Shown piece after piece: positions 45,931-57,559 of a stretch of DNA of 64,000 nt. Position 1 is the first letter of the stretch, and the number at the start of each line of letters is the position of its first letter. Source of the stretch: Coenobita brevimanus (lineage: Eukaryota; Arthropoda; Malacostraca; Decapoda; Coenobitidae). The DNA lies in NCBI GenBank assembly GCA_032717465.1, contig CM064697.1, positions 9,072,140 through 9,136,139 on the forward strand, in the 5' to 3' direction. The notes beneath the pieces were generated by a model that worked only from the letters and a program-made list of their open reading frames with translations, made no database searches and was not told the origin of the DNA. Both the position numbers and the translations under genes were made by a program.

Positions 45931-46454
45931 CCCCTTCTTTTTACCCTTCTGTTATTATTCTTATTTTGCTTTGTATTTTAGTTATTTTTTTTTCTAAAGC
46001 CTTCTTCTTTTCGTTAGCTATTCTTCACTTCCTCCCCCCCTTCCTTCTCTCTGTCAGAATATTAACTACAGTACCAGCATTACAGTCCTAGTCAGTTTTC
46101 TTTTCCCCACTTCTTTGTTCATTTCCTTCTTCTTTCTGATTTCACATTTTCCTCACGTTTTCCTGCAGCATATTCCACCTATACTTTTTACCGTTGTCTT
46201 TCCTTTCCCTCCCTTATCTTCCCCAACCGTCTTTTTCTCGTTCATTTTCCTCCTGTGCTTTCTCTCTTTCTTCAGACTTCCCCAATTTTTCTTCCATTTA
46301 TATTTTTCTCAAACATTTCTCTCTTCTTAATTTGCTCTTCCATGTCCTCTCCCCCGTTTTATCTTACTTCAGAGTTCATTGTACTTTATTCCTCTCACTT
46401 TCTTTTTTTTTTTTTTTTTCGTTTTCGCTCCTTCCCATTACTTCCTTAGGCTTC

Positions 46455-46456
<2 letters not shown>

Positions 46457-46503
<47 letters not shown>
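46457..46503. repeat. (TC)n microsatellite
   Basis: About 23 units. Confidence 0.97.
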
Positions 46504-46508
<5 letters not shown>

Positions 46509-47489
46509 ACTTTTACACATTTGCCTGCCATTTTCTCGTTTCCTTATTTTTCGTCCTATGACTCCTGACTTCTTTTTTTTCCCCCATAATTAATGTACAG
46601 TTGATTCCTCTTACACTTCCTATTTTCATTTTTCAGTTTTTTCCTCATTTTGTTTCCTTCTCTCCCTTCCCCATTTTTTTCTATTCTTTTCCATTTATAT
46701 ATTCTTGTATCCGGAGAGTTGCCTTTTATAATTCTGATTGTTTGGCTTTCCACATGTTATCATTATTTTCATTTATTTTTTTATCTTAATATACTTCCTT
46801 CTCATATTATGCTCATGTATTTATATTTTTTCCAGGCATATCCTTCTCATATTTTGTCCCTTCTATTTAATTTTATATTTATTTAAACCTTTTTTTTCAC
46901 TTCCTCTATATCCATCGCTTTCCTTTTCCCTTTTTCTGTCTGCGGAACTATTGCTGCCCCCCCCCCCCTTTTTTTTTTTACACTGCTGCTCATTTTTTTC
47001 TTCATTCCTATTCCCCCTACTCTTTTTTTTTTTTTTTCGTCTTTCTTTTTCCTCCCTCCTACTTTCTACCCGTATCTATTAATTTTTTCCTCCGCGGACG
47101 TTCCTCTGTTACCCCCTCCCCCACCCTTTATCTTCCTCTTTCCCCCCTCCCATATTCATTACCATTCATATTTCCCATATCATTATAACTTCTCAGGCTG
47201 CCCTTCCTTAGCTCTAAACTTTCTTCTTTACGCTCTATATCTTCACCTCGTTGCCTCAGAAAGTACAGCTCTATCTTGATGGCATTTTACGGACAATTTT
47301 CCTCCCCTATTTTACTCTGCCATTATCCTGCGTCCCATATAATTTTCTTTATCTGTGTGTTTGATTTTTATATGCTTTTCTTTTATTTTCATTGCTGTGT
47401 TTTTGTAATTTGTAAATATGGACCTTATTGTAGGCTTCGTGATGAATACATTTTCATTTGCCATATTTATCTCTGTGTCTGTCTAACTA

Positions 47490-47491
<2 letters not shown>

Positions 47492-47552
<61 letters not shown>
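47492..47552. repeat. (TC)30 microsatellite
   Basis: Pure tract. Confidence 0.97.
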
Positions 47553-47558
<6 letters not shown>

Positions 47559-47684
47559 TTCGGGACCGAGTACAAAGTTCGTGGTAATGTTTTATCTCTC
47601 TTATTGTTTTGCACTTATTCTCTCTTAGCAGTTTAGTCTAACTTCCCGTCTCTTCCATTCTTCATTAATTTCTCGCGGGTTTGC

Positions 47685-47773
<89 letters not shown>
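47685..47773. repeat. (GT)44 microsatellite
   Basis: Pure tract, the longest GT array in the window. Confidence 0.98.
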
Positions 47774-47774
<1 letters not shown>

Positions 47775-48344
47775 TTGCGGTACTGTTTGTTCCTTCCTTC
47801 TATTCATCTACACAAGTTTCAGTTTCTCAGTAGTTCTCATCTTTTCTTCCTTCTTTCTAGACCCCTTTTCTGCCTCTTGATCTCTCCTCTTCTTTCCACA
47901 CATCTAGCAACACCTTTGTTCCCTCTAGTCACTTTCTCAACCTCATCCCTCCCACCCATCCTCTCTTGTCCTCATCCCCCCCCCCTCCCACTCTTCTCAC
48001 CCTCTCTCCCCAGCACCTCTTGCCTCTCCCCCCTCCCCCAAACCACTTACCCTTTCTTCCCTTCCTGTTAAGCCACACCCTCTTCCTCTCTCTTCCGCTC
48101 TTCCATCTTCCCTACCTCCCTCTTCCCTCTCTGCAAGCTTTTTTCCAGTTCAGGTAAATATTTTCACTTTTCTTCGACCTTTTTTTTGCAATTTCTCTTC
48201 CTCTTGCCTACCTCTACGTCTCTTTCCTTATCCTCGTTTTCCCCTTTTCTTTATTTTTGCTTTCCTCATTACATCTCACACATTATTACATTCCTTGGCC
48301 ATTTTTTACTTTATTCTTTCGCTGTTCCTTATCTGCCAATTTTT

Positions 48345-48450
48345 AATTAACTCTTTAGATGCGGGAGCATCTCTAAGATCGGCTCTGTACGTCAGTCTTT
48401 CACTAAGGATTTCCGGACACGAGGTATTTTCATTCCGTTGACTTGAGCGA
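48345..48450. other. Short complex island
   Basis: TTAACTCTTTAGATGCGGGAG at 48350 begins with TTAAC followed by CTTT, reminiscent of TTAA-flanked elements, but no matching inverted end was found nearby. Otherwise unassigned. Confidence 0.25.
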
Positions 48451-48452
48451 AG

Positions 48453-48580
48453 CCGCATCACACCACATCACACCAAATCACCTTCCTGCACCACACCATA
48501 CACCAGAGTACGCCACACTATTCCACACCACACCACACCAAATCACCCTCCCACACCGCACCACACCGCATCACACCAAG
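48453..48580. repeat. Degenerate CACACCACACC minisatellite
   Basis: CACACCACATCACACCAAATCACC-type units. The reverse complement (GGTGTGATTTG, GTGTGGTGTG) matches words of the 4157-4500 array, so the two arrays look related and inverted. Confidence 0.85.
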
Positions 48581-48609
48581 GGCATTAACCGTGGGATCCT
48601 GAATCTCTA

Positions 48610-48849
48610 GCCACTGTTACTTTTCTTCTTGTTTCTTCTTAAAAGGTCTTCAGGCAAGCGCTTCACATCCCCTCTATTATTCTCTCTTGTTTTATTATTT
48701 GTTTATTCCTCCTCTTACTCATTGTTCTCTCTTACTGTCTCATTTCCCTCCGCCTTCCTACTTAATATTCTCTTTCCCTCTGCTTCTATGTGCACTGATC
48801 TCCCTCTCTCATTTGTCACTCTCACTTCACTCCACCCTTACTATTATCC

Positions 48850-48894
<45 letters not shown>

Positions 48895-49910
48895 CCCTCC
48901 ACTATCCTCCCCCCCCGTCCCTCAAATCTCCCTCATCACCATCGATCTCCCTCCTTCCTGTTACGCCCTCCGTACCAACACTGTCCCCCTCCTTCCCCCC
49001 CCTCCCTCCTTTCCCCACCCCCTTCTTCCTCCCATTTGTCCCTTGCGTTTTGTCTCACTTCCTCCCTTCTCTCCTCACACTTTCCTCGCCTCCCCCATTC
49101 TCTCTCCTCCCTTTCCCATATTCGCTTCTTTAATCCTCGCTCACTTCGTCCCTCTTCATTTCCACGTTTCCACCTTCTTCCTCACTCCCCTTTCTTTCTC
49201 CCTCTCTCATTTGTCTCTCACCCCTGCCTTATCTCCCCTACTTCTCCATTTTCCCTATTTTCCCACTTGCTGTCAAGCCTCCTACCTCTCGCCCCTTCCT
49301 TCCATTTGGTCCCTTATTCGACACTATATTTCCTCCTCCTTAACTAAATTGCTCTGCCTTCACGCCAGCTCCTTTCCACTTTGCAATTTTCTCTTTTTAC
49401 TGCCTTGTCTCTTCCATACCTTCTTTCCCCCTCAAGTGTTAGTTCCCTTTTTGTTTCCGTCCTTTCATCCTTTCACCTACATACTGTCACCTTTCTGTCA
49501 CTCCAGACATTTTTTTAATATGATTTATTTCTTTTTTCCTGTTTTTAATCAGTCCACCATTATTTATTTTCCCTTTTTTTTTTTTAACCTTTCCACCGTT
49601 CTTCTTCCTATAATGTCCTGTTCTTTTGCTTCAATATTGTTCCCAATGTTGCTCAGACTTTTTTTTTTTTTTTTGGGGGGGGGGCTCTCCTTAGGCGTAT
49701 CCATTTCTTCTCATTACTCTTCATCCCATCTCGCTCCTCCTTTTTGAATATTTACATTTTCCTTTTCAGCTTTGTCACCTTCGTATCACCGTTTCATACA
49801 TCCCTCATTCTACACTCTTTAACCTTCCCACCCCCACTTCCTATCCTGTTCCTCATGTTATTAGCCCCACCTCCCATCTCTTCCTTGCCACTTCTCACTT
49901 CCTCTCTCAT
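48610..49910. repeat. Pyrimidine-rich block with (TC)17 and a T16G10 junction
   Basis: C/T-dominated, with TC units at 48857-48890 and T16 at 49659-49674 passing directly into G10 at 49675-49684. The 372-codon frame is compositional. Confidence 0.85.
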
Positions 49911-49912
49911 CC

Positions 49913-50007
49913 TTAACCTTTTCACTACGAGGGGATAACATCGTAAGTTGATTGAATCGTCGTGGCTTTAACCAGAGTAAAATACAGACATCATTCTGAA
50001 CAGGTTA
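49913..50007 (+). mobile_element. TTAACCCCTTCA-family repeat, copy G1
   Basis: TTAACCTTTTCACTACGAGG at the 5' end and CATTCTGAACAGGTTA at the 3' end. The interior GTAAGTTGATTGAATCGTCG then CAGAGTAAAATA is the family core. Same orientation as G2, 13 bp away. Confidence 0.7.
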
Positions 50008-50020
50008 GTGGAGGTAGATT

Positions 50021-50116
50021 TTAACCCTTTCACTGTCAGAGGTCCCTCGTTACCCTAATATACTCGTCCAGGGTTAGCCAAATAAAATATAATTGACGCC
50101 ATATTTCTGAGGAGTT
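50021..50116 (+). mobile_element. TTAACCCCTTCA-family repeat, copy G2
   Basis: TTAACCCTTTCACTGTCAGA then GGTCCCTCG at the 5' end. The interior is TACTCGTCCAGGGTTAGCCA then AATAAAATATAATTGACG, and the 3' end is TTTCTGAGGAGTT. The spacer to G1 (GTGGAGGTAGATT) resembles the F1-F2 spacer (GTAGAGGCTT). Confidence 0.7.
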
Positions 50117-50119
50117 CGA

Positions 50120-50520
50120 TGCCTTTTCTATTTTTCCTGTTCCAGTTGCCACTTTTCACCGTCCCTTGCTTCCCTCCGCTATCCCTGGACCCCACCTACA
50201 TTTTTTACCATCCATCCATTTCCTCTTCGTATCCTGTCCCTACCGTCATCCTCCCCCCCCCCCTTCCTTTCCCACCGTAACTCCTGCCTGTCCCCCCATT
50301 CTTTCTTGTTTCCACCTTCACTTACTTCCCTCCCTTCCCTGTTCCGTACTGTCCTGTACATTCCTTCTCATTTTCTCTTAGCATACTTTCACAACATCTT
50401 TCCTTACCCAGACTCTCACTTCCCTTTCCTCGCTTCTCCCAACATTTCCTCTCTTCCCATTTTCTCTTACCACCCTTCCACCCCTTCTCCCCATCGTAAT
50501 CCCTCCCTCCCCCCGTCCCC
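50120..50520. repeat. Pyrimidine-rich block
   Basis: C/T-rich, with a poly-C run near 50251-50262. No gene. Confidence 0.75.
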
Positions 50521-50645
50521 CGTTGCTATAAACTGGGAGGCACCTCGACGCCCCGACGGGATCGCTGACGAAGATCACCCCCTCATCTACGGAATGGAGG
50601 CTCCTGATGGGTCTCTGCCACTCTTACGCTGCTGCCACTGGGGAG
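50521..50645. other. Complex GC-rich island, unassigned
   Basis: Non-repetitive and CpG-containing. One frame reads NWEAPRRPDGIADEDHPLIY, more protein-like than its surroundings, but it opens out of and into low-complexity sequence and has no recognised family. It could be a conserved non-coding element or a short exon. Confidence 0.2.
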
Positions 50646-51530
50646 GGGAGGGGAAGGGATGCCCAGGGAGGAAGGGAGAAGATGAAGAGGAAGAAAATGG
50701 GAAGGACTGGGAGAGATGGAGGAAGGGGGTCGTAGGATGCAAGGGGATGATGAAAAAGTTGTAGAGAGGGAAAGATGTTGAGGGAAGAGGGTAACCAGGA
50801 ATGAAAGTGGAATGAATGATATTCGGGAGATTGGGAAAGGAGTGGGAATGAAGAATAGGGATGGGGGATTAGAGGATGATGAAGGACGGTAGCTGGGAGC
50901 ATATGAGAAGAGAGGTTAGAGAAGACTGAGTAGGGAGGCGGATAATAGGAGGGTGAGGAGGGAACGAGTAAAGGTAGTGAGTGGGGAGACATGAAGGGGA
51001 GAGGGTAGAGAGTGAAGGAAAAAGAATTAGGAATACTGAAAATGGTGAATATGGTTATGAATAGAAGGAATAATTGAAAGTTAATAAAAATGGCGGGGTA
51101 GTGATGGGAAAGGCACTGGCTAATATGGGAATGGGGAAGTCTTTAATGTAGGAAGAGAAAAACAATCTAGCAAAACAGACGAATAAATATGTAAAGGGAG
51201 AGCAAAGAGCAAAATGATGGAAGGAAACAAACTTGGAAGTGGAAAGGGATATAAATAAGGGTAATACTTATGGGAAGAAATGTTTAAAAGGGCAGGATCA
51301 ATGAAGGAAAAAAAGAGGAAATGTTGTTGTTGATGTCGTCTTTGTCGTTCTTGCTGTTGTTGCACTTGTTGTTGGCTCTGGACTGTATAAGTGCAGTAAT
51401 GGGAAAATTACAGAGAAGGTATAGGTCAGAGAGAGTTTCAGTGTGGGCGTTAACTTAAGAGAATCAATGTAATTAAGGGAAAGAAAAAATATAGGCAAAA
51501 GACCTTAATATGGGAGAGTGGGTAAGTGCC
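50646..51530. repeat. Purine-rich (G/A) block
   Basis: GGAAGGG and GAGGATGAGG-type sequence; the opposite strand mirrors the pyrimidine blocks. A TTG/TTC trinucleotide patch lies at 51320-51372. No gene. Confidence 0.75.
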
Positions 51531-51534
51531 TGTG

Positions 51535-52245
51535 GGGAAGGGTATGTGGGATGTGAGAAAGGGTATGTGGGATGTAGGAAATTGTATGTACGGTATAGTG
51601 ATGTGAAATCCAAACGTAAGTAAGTGCCTAGAAAGTGAACGTAATTTAACGGTATAAGTAGGAAGGCATATCATATTATACTGGTTTCATCTGTAAAGGT
51701 GGGAGGGTAGAGTGTCTGCACAAGCCAGCATAATTTTCACAAGTATTAATTCGACATAGGTAATACAGTGTATCTTTACTAAGGCGAAAACAGGAATTGA
51801 ATAACCATTTTTCTCTAGGATTTCATGTAATTTTCGGATGTTAAAGTTACAGAACATCGTATTTGTTACATCGCAAAAGTAAATTAATAAATAAGTAATA
51901 AATAAATGGGTAAATATAATTTCACCATCCGCGGAATATCTGAGTTTAGTCTTGCTGTAAGGAAGATTGTATACTTTTTCAGAGAAACATTTAAAGCTAG
52001 GAAACGTTTTTACCGTCGAATTAGAGAAATTCAGCCCTCGCATTTTTGGCCTGCCCCGAAACTGCTTAAAGTAAGTGGCAGTATTCTTTTCTGTGCTGGT
52101 GAAAGACGAAATAAAGCCTTCCCATTTTATTTAGCCTTATTCTTCTCTAGTGGAGCACAGTTTTCCCCTCCCCTTTGTTTTAGCTCTGTCCTTTTTTTTG
52201 TGTTGAAAATGTGTATCTTTTAGAACTGCCCTCTTTGTGCGCGCT
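51535..52245. other. Unique DNA, no gene recognised
   Basis: A short duplicated GGGTATGTGGGATGT word near 51540-51580, then complex AT-rich sequence. A + frame at 51906-52223 and opposing - frames show no recognisable domain. Confidence 0.45.
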
Positions 52246-52247
52246 CG

Positions 52248-52248
<1 letters not shown>

Positions 52249-52308
<60 letters not shown>
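52249..52308. repeat. (GT)n microsatellite
   Basis: About 29 units preceded by GCGCGCTCGCTC. Confidence 0.97.
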
Positions 52309-52311
<3 letters not shown>

Positions 52312-52329
52312 TGTTGTGTCGTATTGTCC

Positions 52330-52975
52330 ACAAACACTCTCGTTCTTTAACCCTCAGAGTCTCTTATCTTGCCCACTTCCTTTTCCTCCTTGTCTAGAAT
52401 CCAGTACTTCACCTCCCCCCCCCCCTCTCACTTGTATCACCACTTATACTCCCCCCCCCTCCTCTCGCTCTCTCTCATCTCTCCATCTACACTATCACCA
52501 GAGTTTACCCTTCTCCATTTCTTCCCCAGCATTCAAGGTCTGTCTGACTTTTTTGCATTTTCTCCTTCGCCTCTCCCTCTTTACTTTCTGTTGATTCTCG
52601 TCTTCCTTTTTTTTTCTCCTTCTTCTCTTTACTCTCCCCTTGCCTTTTCTGATTCCTGCTCTTCTGACTTTTTCATCTAATAACTCTCCTGTTTCTCCTA
52701 CTTCACTTCTTCCAATCCTCCTACCCCTGCTCCTTCTTCTTCCTTACATATTGCTAGTTCTCTCAGCACCTTTCTTCTGATTATCCTCCACTGTATCGTT
52801 CTCTTAATCTTCATTATTATCTTCATCCCTATCCTCTCCTTCAGTCTCTTCTCCTCCCAATCATTGCCAGCATTATTCTTTTCGTCATCTTTACCCTCCT
52901 TCTCTTCCTCCTCTCTTCTTTCTTTTTCCTTCTCCTGATCCCCACCGTCTCCTCCTGATCCTCCGCGATACGAAC
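52330..52975. repeat. Pyrimidine-rich block
   Basis: C/T-rich with poly-C runs near 52415 and 52452. It ends at a short GA tract near 52987-53002. No gene. Confidence 0.75.
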
Positions 52976-53059
52976 TTTCAGGGAGACTAGAGAGAGAGAG
53001 AGAGGGAGGGAGTGAGGGCGAGAGAGAGAAAAAAGGAAGGTCTGGCCAGCTCATACGTT

Positions 53060-53700
53060 ACCATTTGTAGGCTAGTGATGTCGGATATTGGCGGAGTCAG
53101 ACCCCACCCCTAGGACCCTCCCCAGTCACAAGGTTCGCCCCGACACTCGTTTCCACGGGATATATTGGGGAGCCGCCCGATATATCTCTGATTACTTTTC
53201 TTGAACTTGATTTCTGGCTCAGCGTGGTGCGACACAGGGACTGGGGTGGTTGAGGGAAGGGGGTTGGGGCGCGTGGATGTTGTGGTGCTGTTGATGTTGT
53301 GGCTTAGACTGGGTTGTTTGGTAAATTAAGATATGCCGAAAGATAGAAAAATAAGCCAAGCTGAACCAGGGAAAAAATGTAAAATGTGTAAATTTACAAT
53401 AATGGTGCCTAGGTTTAGAATTTATGCACCTGACACAGTAGTATTAAATATTTTTCCCGTGCTGAAAGAGATATAAGATTTTAAAAAATAGTCAGATATT
53501 GGTCTATAAAGAAAAAATTACAAGATACAAGTAAGGAAGCATACGTGCACAGATACAAAGCCCTCCCCTCCTCCTCTCCTCCCTGCATATATGAATGGTG
53601 GAGATGAATGTATTAATCCGAGAGAGGGTGGGCGGAGAGCTGGGGTGCGTCAGGGCTGCTTGGTCTGCGCGAGGTGGGGTCACAGGCAACACTGGCACGC
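53060..53700. other. Complex DNA with a small inverted repeat
   Basis: CpG-containing sequence at 53080-53270 includes the inverted pair GATATAT (53159-53165) and ATATATC (53180-53186) around GGGGAGCCGCCC. AT-rich to 53560. No gene recognised. Confidence 0.35.
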
Positions 53701-54450
53701 CCCTCATTATCCACACTGTCAACTTCATCCCACTTATTACCTTCACCCTTCTATGCACCATCTTTCCTCCCACCAACTACTCTAATCCTTCTGTTCCCCA
53801 CCCTTTCTCCCATTTACTATTCTAACCCCTCTGTATCCCACCTTTCCTTATTATTCTCCCTGGTCTATACCTCCACATACCGCAGACTTATTACTATTCC
53901 ACCTTCTGTCCCATTTATATTCTCCCTGCTCTTTCTCTCTTTTGGTATTATCCCACCATTTGCCTCACTTATTCCCCCACCTCTACACTCCACCTCGTCT
54001 TCCACTTGATACGAGTATTCTCCATTTTTGCCTCCTACTTTGTCTCACGAATTATTCTCCCTCTTCTCCACGTTTCTTACTATTTGCTGTTCTCCTTTCT
54101 TTTCCTCGCCTTTCCTCCCACACATTTCTCTCCTTCTTCTACATCCCACTTTTCCTTCCAGTGATTACTTTCTCTTCTCTGTACCCCATCCTTCCCAGTC
54201 ACTTCTACTGTCCCTCTGCACCTCACATTATCTTATTACCCTCTCTCCCACCCATTGTCCTACGTATTACTCCCATTCCACGTATTGCTTCCTGCATATC
54301 CTATTCTCCTTCTTCTATACCGCACCTTTTCACCTACACAGTTTTCTCCCTCTGCTCTACTTCACTGTTCCTCTCCCTCCTCTGGATCTCCCCTTTCATC
54401 CCACATGCTCTTCTCTCTCCTCCCCCCCCCCCGCTACACCTTTCTTAAGA
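53700..54450. repeat. Pyrimidine-rich block with degenerate longer-period repeats
   Basis: C/T/A-rich; phrases such as CTCCCA..TACTATTCTAACCCTCTG..CCCACC recur around 53760-53850 and similar wording continues to 54440. Poly-C near 54422. No gene. Confidence 0.7.
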
Positions 54451-54459
54451 TTTGTTTTG

Positions 54460-55445
54460 TTTGTTTGTTTGTATGTTTTTTGGCCGTGTCTTCAACTGCG
54501 GACTCAACTACGCTTCTCAACATGTTCTTTTTTTCTTCACATATCGTCAGTAATACTCTACCCAACATTTCTTGCACAATTCTCAAGACATATAAAGTTC
54601 TCTCTGTATATCTCGTGGGATATTTTTAACCTTGTATTCTTCAACTGATTCTCCTACCTTCCTCAGCATGCCATTTTATTTTTTTGCTAATTATCTAGTA
54701 ATGTTTTAATCAATATTTCCAGCAGCATTATCTACACATGTTAACTTCGCTCCAGTTTTTTTTTTTTTTATAATCGGAGAAGAAGTTAATATTCTTAGTA
54801 ATTTCCAGCATTAATTTGAGCACTTTTTGTCCTAAATTGCCATTTATATTTCTATCAAAACTAGCACTCTGCATTAAAAATAATAACAGTTTGCTTGTGG
54901 TCTGTTTGTGATTTCAGTTGCCAGTTATATTTTGATTACTACTTCCAGCACTGTTCTGTACACACGAATTTCATCCTGTAGAAATAAAACTGCCAGGTGA
55001 GTGATGCAGGTGGCTTGTTTCTCGGAATCTCCCACTGCCCTTCCGATCTCGCGAACCAGTAGTTGCGTTGAGGAGTTGATATGTCTGTGTGTCTTGCGCT
55101 GCCCTGGACCTTCGGCCGTTCTGTCCTGAAAAGCAAAATAATGAACTTCAGAAAATATTTGTGTATCATTATTTACTTCATTGTATAATTATTTGTGTAC
55201 TTCGAATATAAGCATTTAGTTTCGCTGATGTTCTTTGCCGTACAACTTTTGTTACTGTTGCCATGCTTTTTTATTTCATTTTATTTTCTGGGAGGAAGTT
55301 ATTCATTTTTGTACAAAGCCGACGTTTGTGGAGGTGGGCAGGTTTTATGGATTACGTGCGAAACTTCCTCCAAATCTGCATGTTAAACCTGAAGCTGCCG
55401 GTCGTGTTTATTGCCCCTATCACCGCGGCGCCAATAGTCCCCAAT
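54460..55445. other. Unique DNA, no gene recognised
   Basis: Complex sequence. A CCAG|GTGAGTG donor-like site is at 54994/54995, with no supported upstream exon. On the - strand 55169-54939 is open for 76 codons (contains RSEGQWEIPRNKPPASLTWQ), not recognised. Confidence 0.4.
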
Positions 55446-55449
55446 AAAA

Positions 55450-55795
55450 CACCTCGATCCCAACCCTTCCCCTCCACTAGCCCTCACTACCAGCCATCAG
55501 CACCAACCCTACGCCGCTCCGACCTCACCCCAGCCCTTAGACTGTCCCTCCTCCCTCCCCACCCTCTCCCTAGCCCCTAGCATTAGCCCTTCTCCCGCCC
55601 CTGTTTCTCTCCGACCCTCAGCACAAGCCCTACTCCCGCCCTACCCTCTCCCCGGCCCTCGGTACTAACCATCCTCCCGCCCCACCCTCTCCTCGGCCCT
55701 CAACACTATCCTTCCTCCCGCTCCATTCCCTCCCTAACTCTCATAACCATTTCTCCTCCCGCCCCACCTCTCCCAGACTTTCACAAAATAGCCTT
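55450..55795. repeat. ~42-bp C-rich minisatellite
   Basis: About seven diverged units of CCCTCAGCACTAGCCCTTCT plus CCCGCCCCACCCTCTCCCCGG. Best copies start near 55614, 55656, 55697 and 55738. Confidence 0.8.
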
Positions 55796-55889
55796 CGCAC
55801 AGACCTTGCATTTCACAGTTTTCGTATCATCACTCACACAGCACTCGCAGCGGTTCTCACAGAGTCCTTACACCATCCGGTACATTGCT

Positions 55890-56215
55890 TCTTTCACAGC
55901 CCTCCCTCCCATGTGTCCCAAGCCCTCACATCATCCCTTTCACAGCCCTTACGCCATCCCATTCACAGCCCTCACACCATCCCATTCACAGCTTTTGCAC
56001 CATCCCTTCATAGCATTCACAACATCCCATTCACACCCCTCACACCATCTCATTCACACTCCTCACACCATCCCATTCACAGCCCTCACACCATCCCTGA
56101 CAGCCCTTGCACAGTCCCTTCATAGCCTTCACAGCATCCCACTCACAGCCTTCACAGCGTCCCATTCACAGCCCTCGCGCCATCCCATTCACGACCCTCA
56201 CATCACCCCATGCAC
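55890..56215. repeat. 23-24-bp minisatellite
   Basis: About 13 units of CACACCATCCCATTCACAGC plus CCT with small substitutions. More decayed relatives (CACACCATC, CGCACCATCC) continue to about 56430. Confidence 0.88.
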
Positions 56216-56439
56216 ATGTCTCTCTGCAAGCTCTCGTAACCTTCGTACTAGACCCTTCACATCCCTTGTAATAGCTCTCTCACACAGCTCTTGCACTAGC
56301 CGTAGCCTCTTACTATCCCTCTTATAATCCTCATGCTATACCGCCGGCGCCATGTACTTCTTTCACAAACATCACACCATCTCTCACAACCATCGCACCA
56401 TCCTTTACACAGCCTTGTACTAGATCCCACACAACTTCA

Positions 56440-56780
56440 CCCTTATTCCCCATCATTTCCTACCAACCTTCACTCCTCTACCAACCAACGAACCCAACTC
56501 GGTGTTTGTTGTTACTCCCCAACCCTTAGTTTACTCATCAATCCATATCCCCACTTCTACGTCCTTTCTCCCGCCAACACTCAATCTGTACCTGTCCCTA
56601 CTCCTCAGCTAACCCCCTCTCCCTTCACCATCCACTTCTACTCCTTAAACCTTTCTCCCACTCCCCACCCCATCTTTCATACCCCGAACCTTTCCCCACC
56701 ATCTCTCTCTCTGTATAATCCCCTACTTAACGTTCCCCTTTTCCACCATCCACCACCACTCCTCCAACCCTTTTCCCCAC
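56440..56780. repeat. C/T/A-rich low-complexity DNA
   Basis: Compositionally biased, no fixed unit, no gene. Confidence 0.65.
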
Positions 56781-56784
56781 CTTG

Positions 56785-56960
56785 CCCCGGCGGGAGATGG
56801 CCCCCTGACTCTTAAACTCCCCGACCGGAGTCTTGAGATATAAAGGCTGATTGAATTCTGGCGCGGGGCAGTGAGGGAGCGGGATGGACTCTGGCGTTAA
56901 TTCCTCGTTAATTCACTTATGTCGCCGATTAGACGGAGGCGTGGGAGGGAGGGAAGGGGG
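56785..56960 (+). promoter_or_regulatory. GC-rich island with TATA/initiator-like pair
   Basis: TATAAAGG at 56839-56846 precedes an initiator-like GGCAGTG whose A is at 56870, a distance of 31 bp as expected for a core promoter. An ATG follows at 56884 but its frame soon enters low-complexity and CA-repeat sequence. CGTTAATTCCTCGTTAATTC at 56894 carries two TTAATT homeodomain-type words. All of this is motif-level evidence. Confidence 0.25.
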
Positions 56961-57021
56961 TAGAAACGTACTCTCATTCTCACTTTCGCTCTCACACGCT
57001 CTTGCTCTCATTCTGGGTGCC

Positions 57022-57208
<187 letters not shown>

Positions 57209-57408
57209 AGATTTTTCGTTCCCTCTCCCCCCTCCTACCGGAACCATCCTATTCATGGTTTCTTTTCCTTTTTTTCAGCTCTTCCTTTCTTTTCTAGTCC
57301 GAATCTCTCTCTTTTTCGCCATCCTCCTCGTGCTCCATCACCGTCTCGCGTCTCTAATACTCTGCGTCTACTCCCCCATCTACCTACAAATTTTATGGTT
57401 AATCAGAA

Positions 57409-57412
<4 letters not shown>

Positions 57413-57452
<40 letters not shown>
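57413..57452. repeat. (TC)20 microsatellite
   Basis: Pure tract. Confidence 0.97.
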
Positions 57453-57457
<5 letters not shown>

Positions 57458-57559
57458 CTTTAAACACCGCCAAATGCTTTTACACGGGCATTTGGAAGGA
57501 GCCTTGCAAAATCAAAATAATAAAACTTTAATCAATTATTCTCTTTAAATTTAGCTGAA

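Larger units (their letters stand above)
45931..48340. repeat. T-rich pyrimidine block
   Basis: C/T-dominated sequence with a poly-C run near 46960-46970 and poly-T runs. Open frames are compositional. Embedded dinucleotide arrays are listed separately. Confidence 0.8.

Noticed and set aside
48140..48160. Second recursive splice site (TTCCAGTTCAG|GTAAAT)
   Set aside because: The donor half is weak, and in a kilobase-scale pyrimidine block an acceptor-like tract is expected by chance.
48350..48450. Separate TTAA-flanked element starting TTAACTCTTTAGATGCGGG
   Set aside because: No complementary end was found within a plausible distance.
54975..55000. 5' splice site of a real exon (CCAG|GTGAGTG)
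   Set aside because: No upstream acceptor and no frame with coding character leads into it; an isolated donor-like match is common.
54939..55169. 76-codon - strand frame as a gene
   Set aside because: Composition is balanced but no family is recognised, and nothing indicates a promoter, splice partner or conservation.
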